From assembly GCF_030691015.1 (NCBI RefSeq), contig NZ_JAUYFF010000019.1:124001-188000 (forward strand): a DNA stretch of 64,000 nt. The letters run 5' to 3'. The stretch's first letter is position 1. Each line of letters begins with the position of its first letter. A program made the translations under genes and the position numbers. Source of the stretch: Sulfuricurvum sp. (GTDB lineage Bacteria; Campylobacterota; Campylobacteria; Campylobacterales; Sulfurimonadaceae). A model generated the notes under the pieces. The model worked only from the letters and a program-made list of their open reading frames with translations. It was not told where the DNA came from and ran no database searches. This document shows, in pieces, positions 42,623 to 49,517 of this stretch.

Positions 42623-43978
42623 GTGATAAAAAATACTCAACATTTTATAGTATTGATTAGTACTTTTATGCTTCTGCCCATATCGGTAAAAGCGGATGAA
42701 ACAAATTCCAGTACCATTAATTATGGCAGTTTATCAGGTATGGCCCGTTTTTATTATATTTTCACTCCGTCGTATGTTAAAAGCGGGAGAGAGGATGATT
42801 ATAAGGTTGATGGAAGTGCGATAGGCGGTCATGTAAAATACACATCTCCACAATTTGAAAACTTTGGTGTTTCCTCCGCTCTATACTATGTACGAGATAC
42901 AAAGTTAAATGATACCAATGACCCAAACACCATGGTCTCGGCAGGACGCTTTTTCACAAAAGATTATTCAGATAAAGCAGTGCTCGGTGAATTAAATCTT
43001 TTTTATAAAGAGAAAGATCATCAGCTGATAGCGGGGCGTCAAAGGATCGATTCTCCTTTAACAAGTGCCATTATTACATTTATGCCAAATATGTTTGAAG
43101 CCCTGTACTATACAAACAGCCAGTTCGATAATGTGGAGTTCAGTCTGTTGCACATTGACAAAATGGCATATGGGACAAGAGCACCTGTGGAGTTCGGATT
43201 GATCGGAGAAACAACTAAAACCGCTGGAGCCACACAAAGTGCACTAGAAATCAGAGGTGAGTTTTTGCCTATAGAGCAGCAGGTACTGGCAAACACTTCA
43301 GCACATACGAGAGGGGTAAGCGGATTTTCGCTAACCAATAACTCACTTAAAAACACGACTATTCGAGTATGGGATTTCTACGCATACGATATTATCAATA
43401 TGCTCTACATTGATTCGATGTATAAAAAGAGTGATGGATTTTTGCCGTATTCTATCGGTGCACAATATTTGAACGTAAGAAGCGTAGGTGATAATTTGGC
43501 ATCATCTTGGCTCGATGCTTCGAGCGCAACGATGGTAGGGCTAAAATTTGCCTTTGATTATGAGAATATATCTGCATACATTGCCTATAACCACTCAGGA
43601 AACGCTAAAGTGTTAAACCCTTTTGGTGGTGATCCTGCATACACCTCTTCTTATTTTTCTAGAAATGGTTACAGAGCAAATGTGGATGCGTATAAAATAG
43701 GGGTTGATCTAAAAATCAATAACGTTTTGAAGATTATAGCCAGCCATGCGGATTACGGTAAATCAACTACTATCGGAACTTTTTCACCGTCTCAGCCTCT
43801 TCAAGCGGCAGCATTGCCACAGGGAAATGCGAGAGAGTCAGCACTGTTGTTTTCATACAACCCAATGAAACAGTTAAATATTCTAACGGGCCCTATTTAC
43901 AAGACGAGCGAGTATTACTACGCTTCAAAACAGGTCAGACTTTTAGATTTAGATCTTGTAATAACGTATAGGTTTTAG
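42623..43978 (+). CDS. OprD-like outer membrane porin
   Basis: The start is GTG 42623 (AAGAAG upstream). The 451-residue protein has a signal peptide (about 1-24, ending VKADETN) and a beta-barrel pattern with alternating aromatic strands. It ends with the strand LDLDLVITYRF, whose terminal F fits outer membrane insertion. SGMARFYYIF, GGHVKYTSPQFENFGVSSALYYVRD and LIAGRQRIDSPLTSA resemble the OprD/Campylobacter-type porin family. It leads a three-gene run with a periplasmic binding protein and a GGDEF/EAL protein. The 225-base upstream region is AT-rich and contains TATACT/TATGAT candidates near 42580-42592. Confidence 0.8.
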   Translation: MIKNTQHFIVLISTFMLLPISVKADETNSSTINYGSLSGMARFYYIFTPSYVKSGREDDYKVDGSAIGGHVKYTSPQFENFGVSSALYYVRDTKLNDTNDPNTMVSAGRFFTKDYSDKAVLGELNLFYKEKDHQLIAGRQRIDSPLTSAIITFMPNMFEALYYTNSQFDNVEFSLLHIDKMAYGTRAPVEFGLIGETTKTAGATQSALEIRGEFLPIEQQVLANTSAHTRGVSGFSLTNNSLKNTTIRVWDFYAYDIINMLYIDSMYKKSDGFLPYSIGAQYLNVRSVGDNLASSWLDASSATMVGLKFAFDYENISAYIAYNHSGNAKVLNPFGGDPAYTSSYFSRNGYRANVDAYKIGVDLKINNVLKIIASHADYGKSTTIGTFSPSQPLQAAALPQGNARESALLFSYNPMKQLNILTGPIYKTSEYYYASKQVRLLDLDLVITYRF

Positions 43979-43986
43979 GTAGAGTT

Positions 43987-44724
43987 ATGCGTAGTTTAAC
44001 ACTATTATTTTTATTTACATTCTCCTCTCTAATGGCCAAAGAGAGTGCACTTCATGTCAGTTCAGGTTTTCCTGAGCCTGAAACGTTTTTGGTGGAGTCC
44101 ATTGTTAAAGAGGGATTTAAAAGAGCCGGTATTCCTATAAAGTACCAAACGGTTCCTACTGAGCGCTCTTTGATCAATGTAAATCTGGGACTCGATGATG
44201 TGGAAGCAGGGAGAATAGAAGGGATGGAAAAACTTTATCCCAATCTTGTAAGAGTTCCTGTCCCAATCCACAATATTGATATTGTATTGCTGAGTAAAAA
44301 GCGATTCCATATTAAAAATATATCGGATCTAAAACCTTATCATTTAGGCTTAAATAGGGGGGTTAAAATTGCAGAAACGATTGCAAAACAAGCCAATCCT
44401 CAATCAATAACTGAAGCAACATCGTATAAAATGCTTATCAAAATGCTCACGAATAACCGTATTGATATAATCATTACCAGTAAAATAGCTATTTTTACCA
44501 TATTGGCGGATACCAATGAAAAAGGTCTTTTTATGACCTCTAAACCTCTTGAGTCACGCCCAATCTATACCTATCTTAATAAAAAGCATCAGTCTCTTAT
44601 TCCAAAACTTGAGGCGGCATACAAATCGATGGAAACGGACGGAACGATTCAAAAAAAGCATGAGCAGTTTTTGCAGAAGCTTGGAAAAAAAATCGGTGAT
44701 AAAGTAGAAGTTGTCAATGATTAA
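43987..44724 (+). CDS. Periplasmic solute-binding protein (SBP family 3-like)
   Basis: The 245-residue protein has a signal peptide (about 1-18, ending LMAKESA) and the two-lobe binding fold: VSSGFPEPETFLVESIVKEGFKRAGI, then ISDLKPYHLGLNRGVKIAE, then RIDIIITSKIAIFTIL. No transporter permease or ATPase is nearby, so it probably serves sensing and not uptake. It ends overlapping the start of the membrane GGDEF/EAL protein by 8 bases, which suggests that it presents its ligand to that sensor. Confidence 0.82.
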   Translation: MRSLTLLFLFTFSSLMAKESALHVSSGFPEPETFLVESIVKEGFKRAGIPIKYQTVPTERSLINVNLGLDDVEAGRIEGMEKLYPNLVRVPVPIHNIDIVLLSKKRFHIKNISDLKPYHLGLNRGVKIAETIAKQANPQSITEATSYKMLIKMLTNNRIDIIITSKIAIFTILADTNEKGLFMTSKPLESRPIYTYLNKKHQSLIPKLEAAYKSMETDGTIQKKHEQFLQKLGKKIGDKVEVVND

Positions 44725-47194
44725 GAACTTTTTATATGAATACTTTGTTAGCAGAAAAATATCATTTAAATTGATGATTCTGACACTGCTTTTTAGTGCG
44801 GTGATTACAGCCATTATCACAATGATTCAGCTCTATATGGATTATAAAAACGGAATGAAATCCATTGATAGACAGTTCTCTCTTGTACAATCAGGATATA
44901 TGGCAAGCATAAACCAAAGTATATGGGTTTATGACAGAGAGCAAATCGCTTTGCAGCTTGAAGGTATTTTAAATCTTCCGGATATAAAGTATGTAGCTAT
45001 AAATCTGGAAGACGGCGGAAAATTTGAAGAAGGGGAAAAACCGGATAAGAACTTTTTGGCCAAAAAAATCCCGCTCACTTATATGCATAACGGCAATAAA
45101 ATTCATATGGGTGAACTTCTTATCACTGCCGATTTGAATAAACTTTATGACGAATTGATTGATAAAGTCATCGTTGTACTCGCATCTCAAGCTGTTAAAA
45201 CATTTTTAACCTCTTTTTTCATCCTTTTTCTTTTTCAACGATTGGTGACAACGCATTTGGAAACGATTGCACGATTCACTAAAAACCTTAGTGTTAATAA
45301 AAAACCCGAAGAGCTGATACTGGAGAAACTCAGTTCCAAAGAGACACGTGATGAGCTTGATAATCTGACAGAAGCCATCAATATGATGCAAAATCAAATT
45401 TACCAATCCTATTTGAATGTTTTGTCTGAACTCGAAGGGAGAAAAAAAGCAGAAAATAAAATTCAAGAACAGTCTGTTTTTTATCAATCCATTCTAGACG
45501 GTATTAAAGAGCCTTTAATGGTCATTGATAAAGACTATAATGTTGTTATTCTCAATAAGGCAGCTGAAGAGCATAAAGTGATACAAAACATACACGATGT
45601 ACAACATCCGAAATGTTACGAAATATCACACAAACAAAGTCATCCCTGTGACGGTACTGGACATCCATGCCCATTGCATAAAGTGATGGAGACGAAAGGG
45701 CCCGTCACTATGATGCATAATCATCCCGATGTAAACGGAGAGTCACATTTTGTTGAGTTAACCGCTACACCTTTGTATGATAAAAGCGGAACGTTTATCG
45801 GTATTGTCGAATCTACTAAAGATATTACTTCTGAGATACGAACCAGAAAAGAGCTGGAAGAGTATAAAGACAAACTTGAGTATGAGGAACACTATAATAC
45901 GTTAACAGGGCTTCCTAATAGAATTCTTTTCTACGACAGGGTTGATCAGGCGACAAAGTATGCGATCCGAGATGATAAAAAATATGCAATTTTATATGTC
46001 GATATCAATAATTTCAAATCGATCAATGACTCTTTTGGAATCGATATGGGGAATGAAACATTAAAAGCATTGGCAGAAATTTTAAAAGAGCATGCAAGAG
46101 AAAGTGACTCAGTGGCTCACTTCGGAGCGGATGAATTCGGTCTCATATTAAACTCAATAAAAGATACAAATGTTGTTATCGACTATGTTGAAAAACTAAA
46201 AAACATATTCAAAGATCCCTTGCAGATTAAAAATGAAAAGCTATACATTACCGTTAGTATGGGTATATCGATCTATCCGACTGACAGCGAAGATTCTGAT
46301 GATCTTATCAAATATGCTGACATTGCACTGCATAAAGCAAAAAGAATCGGCAAAGATAATTATGAATTCTATACAGGTGATTTGACGCAGATAGCCTATG
46401 AGCGAATTGTGTTGGAAAATAGTTTAAGAGAAGCGATTTACAATGGTGAATTAGTGCCGTATTACCAACCAAAGGTTGATGCTGTCAGTGAACAGATTAT
46501 CGGTATGGAAGCGTTGGTTAGATGGAAGCATAAAAGTTTAGGTCTTATACCTCCGATCAAATTTATCACTATCGCTGAAGAGATAAAAATTATCGCTGAT
46601 ATTGATCTGTTTATGCTCGATAGTGCGACTAAAGCGATAAGCCTTTGGTATCAAGAAGGGTTAAATCCTGGGGTTGTTTCCGTCAATGTATCTCTTGATA
46701 CATTAAAAAGTACCAATTTCGCCCAAAGGGTTGCTGATATTTTACAAACGAATAAATGTAAAGCTGAATATTTAGAGCTTGAGATCACAGAGAGTCAGAT
46801 CATGGATGATCCCAATAAGATAATAGCAATCCTAAATGAGATAAAACAATTGGGAATAAAATTCTCTATTGATGATTTCGGTACCGGCTATTCATCGCTT
46901 GCTTATTTGAAAAAATTGCCTATTGACAAGTTGAAAATTGATAAAACGTTTGTAGATGAAATCCCAAACAATGAAGATGATGTTACCATTATTAAAACCA
47001 TTATTGCACTTTCAAAATCTTTGAAGTTGGATGTAATAGCTGAAGGGGTTGAAACCAAAGAACAAAAAGACTTTTTACTTGATAACGGTTGCAGATTAAT
47101 TCAGGGGTATTTTTATTCTAAACCTTTAAATGAAGAAGATATCTTGAATGTTTTAAAATTCGGATTAGATCCCCTCTCCAAGCCCGTCTCATAG
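44717..47194 (+). CDS. Membrane PAS / degenerate GGDEF / EAL phosphodiesterase
   Basis: ATG 44717 is chosen over TTG 44711. The 825-residue protein has TM helices near 17-38 and 157-177 with about 115 periplasmic residues between (SINQSIWVYDREQIALQLEGI). A HAMP-like and coiled-coil stretch follows, then a PAS with a Cys/His cluster (C300, H305, H309, C311, H316, C318, H321). The GGDEF is degenerate (HFGADEF near 467, second Gly and preceding Arg lost). The EAL domain is intact (GMEALVRW near 597, ELEITESQ, DDFGTGYSS, EGVET). Expected to degrade c-di-GMP, with the GGDEF part as a possible GTP sensor. It is coupled to the binding-protein gene. Confidence 0.9.
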   Translation: MIKNFLYEYFVSRKISFKLMILTLLFSAVITAIITMIQLYMDYKNGMKSIDRQFSLVQSGYMASINQSIWVYDREQIALQLEGILNLPDIKYVAINLEDGGKFEEGEKPDKNFLAKKIPLTYMHNGNKIHMGELLITADLNKLYDELIDKVIVVLASQAVKTFLTSFFILFLFQRLVTTHLETIARFTKNLSVNKKPEELILEKLSSKETRDELDNLTEAINMMQNQIYQSYLNVLSELEGRKKAENKIQEQSVFYQSILDGIKEPLMVIDKDYNVVILNKAAEEHKVIQNIHDVQHPKCYEISHKQSHPCDGTGHPCPLHKVMETKGPVTMMHNHPDVNGESHFVELTATPLYDKSGTFIGIVESTKDITSEIRTRKELEEYKDKLEYEEHYNTLTGLPNRILFYDRVDQATKYAIRDDKKYAILYVDINNFKSINDSFGIDMGNETLKALAEILKEHARESDSVAHFGADEFGLILNSIKDTNVVIDYVEKLKNIFKDPLQIKNEKLYITVSMGISIYPTDSEDSDDLIKYADIALHKAKRIGKDNYEFYTGDLTQIAYERIVLENSLREAIYNGELVPYYQPKVDAVSEQIIGMEALVRWKHKSLGLIPPIKFITIAEEIKIIADIDLFMLDSATKAISLWYQEGLNPGVVSVNVSLDTLKSTNFAQRVADILQTNKCKAEYLELEITESQIMDDPNKIIAILNEIKQLGIKFSIDDFGTGYSSLAYLKKLPIDKLKIDKTFVDEIPNNEDDVTIIKTIIALSKSLKLDVIAEGVETKEQKDFLLDNGCRLIQGYFYSKPLNEEDILNVLKFGLDPLSKPVS

Positions 47195-47212
47195 CAGGGG
47201 AAATTTATTACT

Positions 47213-47377
47213 TTAATCGCTTTTATTGGTTATTTTTACCGGATCGCACAAATATTTTTTTTCATTTGCAACCCGAGCGCATTTTTCACAGATAAATTTC
47301 GGCTTTTTGACAATCTTAATGATTTTTTTGAAATGGATCTCTAACTCATTTTTTTTGAGTTTGCAGAGCTCTTTCAT
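47213..47377 (-). CDS. Small Cys-rich, likely metal-binding protein
   Basis: ATG 47377 is chosen because TAAGGAG lies just upstream; the longer frame to 47419 overlaps the rubrerythrin end. The 54-residue basic protein has one N-terminal Cys (MKELCKLKK) and a C-terminal set CEKCARVANEKKYLC suited to zinc or iron binding. It lies 29 bases after the desulforubrerythrin gene in the same direction, so a link to oxidative stress or metal handling is plausible. Confidence 0.65.
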   Translation of the reverse strand: MKELCKLKKNELEIHFKKIIKIVKKPKFICEKCARVANEKKYLCDPVKITNKSD

Positions 47378-47406
47378 TCTTAGCTCCTTATCCCCGAAGG
47401 GGAAAG

Positions 47407-48054
47407 TTAGTTCAAACACTCACGTTTGAAATATTCTCGTCCTACTTTGCACAGAGGGCAGGACACAGGCGGTTTTTTACCTCGGTGGATATGTCCGCAC
47501 ACTTCGCAGACCCAAATTTCTTCCTCTTCGCTGCTAAAAAAGCCATCGGTGATTAGTGCCTCTTTGAGTGCGGCGTATTCGCGTTCATGTTCTACTTCAA
47601 CTTTGCCGATGGCGGTAAATAATCGTGCTAAATCATTGTGTCCCTCTGCTTTAGCGATTTCACTAAATCCGGGATACATAACGGTGTGTTCATAGTTCTC
47701 TCCACCCATCGCGGTATCTAGATTTGCGGCGGTTGCATCCACTTCACACCCGTGGATCAGTTTATGATACGCTTTGTACTGAGCGCGGGCGTGGTACATC
47801 TCATTAAACGCCGCTTCACGGAAATGGCGTTCTACTGCATGCCACCCCTCATCACGTGCGATATCGGCAAATAGCTCATATTTGTTTCGCGCCATACTCT
47901 CTCCGCCGAACGCTTTCATCAGGTTTACAGCCGTAAGACTCTTTGTGATCATCTCCATCTCATGGCCACAGCAGACGAGGGTTCCGCCTCCTACATGTTG
48001 CACTTCGACTTCGTTTCCGCAGGTGTTACATTGGTAGGTTTCGTATTGACGCAT
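47407..48054 (-). CDS. rrc: Desulforubrerythrin (three-domain rubrerythrin)
   Basis: The 215-residue protein has three metal domains. The first is an N-terminal desulforedoxin-like site (CNTCG...VCCG, residues 9-30). The second is a ferritin-like four-helix domain with the diiron ligands in GESMARNKYELFAD, FNEMYHARAQY and EVEHEREYAAL. The third is a C-terminal rubredoxin site (CEVCG...CPLC). This architecture is the one described for Campylobacter jejuni Rrc. It reduces hydrogen peroxide with electrons from NAD(P)H in the cytoplasm. Confidence 0.9.
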   Translation of the reverse strand: MRQYETYQCNTCGNEVEVQHVGGGTLVCCGHEMEMITKSLTAVNLMKAFGGESMARNKYELFADIARDEGWHAVERHFREAAFNEMYHARAQYKAYHKLIHGCEVDATAANLDTAMGGENYEHTVMYPGFSEIAKAEGHNDLARLFTAIGKVEVEHEREYAALKEALITDGFFSSEEEEIWVCEVCGHIHRGKKPPVSCPLCKVGREYFKRECLN

Positions 48055-48177
48055 ATGGATTCCTCTTCTCTAGTGTATGTGCAAATCATAGCAGAAAAAG
48101 TGGAAACAGAAAGAGGAGTGTAAATGATAGTATTTATCAATATCATAAAAGTTTAAGGTGAGGAGAGATAGTATTTT

Positions 48178-48194
48178 GATATAAATTATCATTA
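48178..48194 (+). promoter_or_regulatory. Fur-like box before the DUF2325 gene
   Basis: GATATAAATTATCATTA resembles the Fur consensus and overlaps a TATAAA -10 candidate (48180-48185), just before AAGGAA and ATG 48207. A second similar dyad, with ATGATA and TATCAT arms, is near 48123-48146. Confidence 0.4.
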
Positions 48195-48206
48195 AGGAAT
48201 ATTCTC

Positions 48207-48539
48207 ATGTCAGTACTCGTCATCGGCGGAGATAAAATTACCCGTCTTCAATCGTTGTTAGAAACGTTAGGTGCGACGAAAACTCACCATTGGGACAGCC
48301 GTCGTAATTCTACTTCCCATAAACAGCTTCCTCAACAAACCGATATGATTATTATGTTAACCGATTTTCTGAAACATAATTCGATGGATCATTTCAAACG
48401 TCAAGCAAAAAAATGCGATATCCCTTTTATTTGTGTCAAGGGGATGAGCGGATGCAGTGAATGCCAGATTACCCAAATGATAGAGGGGATTCGTCAAAAT
48501 AAATGTACCACTATTTCATGTAACGGTGGTTGCAAGTAA
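48207..48539 (+). CDS. DUF2325 protein
   Basis: The 110-residue cytosolic protein begins MSVLVIGGDKITRLQSLLETLGA and has VKGMSGCSECQITQMIEG, matching the DUF2325 family. The C-terminal third has four cysteines (CSEC and CNGGC) plus one more, suitable for a metal or Fe-S site. Function is unknown. It sits between rubrerythrin (divergent) and ferritin, and its promoter looks iron-responsive. Confidence 0.8.
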   Translation: MSVLVIGGDKITRLQSLLETLGATKTHHWDSRRNSTSHKQLPQQTDMIIMLTDFLKHNSMDHFKRQAKKCDIPFICVKGMSGCSECQITQMIEGIRQNKCTTISCNGGCK

Positions 48540-48557
48540 AACAATATATGATATACT
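48530..48557 (+). promoter_or_regulatory. Ferritin promoter
   Basis: TTGCAA (48530-48535), 16 bases, TATACT (48552-48557). The -35 overlaps the end of the DUF2325 gene. It gives a leader of about 50 bases. Confidence 0.55.
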
Positions 48558-48583
48558 TTTTACGCAAGCCAACGCTTTATGCT

Positions 48584-48597
48584 ATTAGCCAGCTAAT
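48584..48597 (+). promoter_or_regulatory. Inverted repeat in the ferritin leader
   Basis: ATTAGC-CA-GCTAAT, about 20 bases before the ferritin ATG. It contains TAGCCAGC, also found twice in the leader of the siderophore receptor gene at 51695 and 51732. Confidence 0.35.
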
Positions 48598-48616
48598 ATC
48601 ATTTAGGAGCGTTCAC

Positions 48617-49114
48617 ATGTTAAAACCTAACATCCTCAAACTACTCAACGAACAAATCGCCCTCGAAGATTACTCTGCTAACTTGTATCTCGCGATGAGT
48701 TCATGGTGTGGACATCAAAAATTGAGCGGTTCAGCCAAATTTCTCGAAGCGCACAGCGACGATGAACATTCCCATATGCGTAAACTTTTTACCTATGTCA
48801 ACGAAACGGGTGCAATGGCACGTATCGGCGCATTGAATGAGCCTCCGTATGAGTTCGGATCGATCAAAGATGTATTTGAAAAAACATTTGAACATGAAAA
48901 GTTTATTACGGCAAAAATTAATGCCCTTGTTGAAGCGTGCTTGGCGGAAAAAGATTATTCGACATTCAATTTTCTTCAATGGTATGTTGCAGAGCAGCAT
49001 GAAGAGGAACATTTGTTTCGCTCAATTCTTGATATGATTGATATTATCGGACTTGATGGTCGCGGATTGTATCTCGTCGATAAAGAGATCGGAAAAATGT
49101 CTCAAATAGCGTAA
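48617..49114 (+). CDS. ftnA: Non-heme ferritin
   Basis: ATG 48617 is chosen (165 residues): TTAGGAGC precedes it and the protein begins MLKPNILKLLNEQIALEDYSANLYLAMSSW as other bacterial ferritins do; a longer frame to 48530 is spurious. Ferroxidase ligands are in EDYSANLY, HSDDEHSHMRK and AEQHEEEHLF. A 24-mer shell stores iron and limits Fenton chemistry. It belongs to the iron block with DUF2325, HemP and TonB receptors. Confidence 0.93.
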   Translation: MLKPNILKLLNEQIALEDYSANLYLAMSSWCGHQKLSGSAKFLEAHSDDEHSHMRKLFTYVNETGAMARIGALNEPPYEFGSIKDVFEKTFEHEKFITAKINALVEACLAEKDYSTFNFLQWYVAEQHEEEHLFRSILDMIDIIGLDGRGLYLVDKEIGKMSQIA

Positions 49115-49119
49115 CACAA

Positions 49120-49142
49120 TTTTTCGGGGCTTTCCCGAAAAA
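49120..49142. other. Stem-loop after ferritin gene
   Basis: TTTTTCGGG and CCCGAAAAA arms with loop GCTTT. It has T on the 5' side and A on the 3' side, so it lacks the U tail of a usual intrinsic terminator in either direction. It could protect the mRNA 3' end. Confidence 0.35.
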
Positions 49143-49166
49143 ACTCACCCACTTAGTACTTTATTA

Positions 49167-49213
49167 TAATAATGCTTATCAATATTGACAAAATCACTTT
49201 AACACGTCATAAT
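49167..49213 (+). promoter_or_regulatory. Fur-like box and sigma-70 promoter before hemP
   Basis: TTGACA (49185-49190), 17 bases, CATAAT (49208-49213). A 24-base Fur-like element (49167-49190, core AATGCTTATCAATATTGACA) covers the -35. A second Fur-like half (AATAATTATCATAA, 49218-49231) lies at the start site. The 24-base element is repeated at 51617-51640 with a single mismatch. Confidence 0.65.
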
Positions 49214-49241
49214 TGCGAATAATTATCATAAAGGAATTCTC

Positions 49242-49319
49242 ATGCAATCTTCAAAAACTCAAAAATGCTTATCCGATAGTTCAATTCACCGTCTTATACG
49301 GAGTGGACGTGCATGTTAA
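49242..49319 (+). CDS. Candidate 25-residue leader peptide before hemP
   Basis: This ATG-started ORF follows the strong promoter at 49185-49213 and has AAGGA (49231-49235) 6 bases upstream, so it should be the first thing translated. The peptide has two cysteines and a basic end (IHRLIRSGRAC). Its stop TAA (49317-49319) lies just inside hemP, whose ATG at 49313 overlaps it by 7 bases. It may be a real small protein or a coupling leader. No homologue is recognised. Confidence 0.45.
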   Translation: MQSSKTQKCLSDSSIHRLIRSGRAC

Positions 49320-49483
49320 AAGAAGAACAAGTAATTGAACCGTCATCTGTAACAGAGTATAATAGTGTTGTTATAGAATCGAAAGAGCTGTTTAAAAACG
49401 ATAATGCAATCCGTATCGTTCATGGCAATGAGATTTATACCTTGAGAATTACCAAAAGCAATAAGCTAATTCTCACCAAATAA
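49313..49483 (+). CDS. hemP: Hemin uptake protein HemP
   Basis: The 56-residue protein ends in the HemP signature: VIESKELFKNDNAIRIVHGN, then IYTLRITKSNKLILTK. The family is a short conserved ORF, usually upstream of heme or siderophore receptor genes; in Burkholderia-type bacteria it helps activate the receptor gene (recalled). GGAG is 9 bases before the ATG. It lies 34 bases upstream of a TonB-dependent receptor and downstream of a Fur-like promoter. Confidence 0.85.
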   Translation: MLKEEQVIEPSSVTEYNSVVIESKELFKNDNAIRIVHGNEIYTLRITKSNKLILTK

Positions 49484-49517
49484 TCGGTGCTTAGGCACCG
49501 ACTTTCCAAGGAATACC

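Noticed and set aside
45600-46200. Diguanylate cyclase activity for the 825-residue protein
   Set aside because: The motif is GADEF with His in place of the preceding Arg, so catalysis is unlikely; the EAL half is intact.
49120-49142. Intrinsic terminator after ferritin
   Set aside because: The hairpin is strong but no U run follows on either strand; recorded only as a stem-loop.
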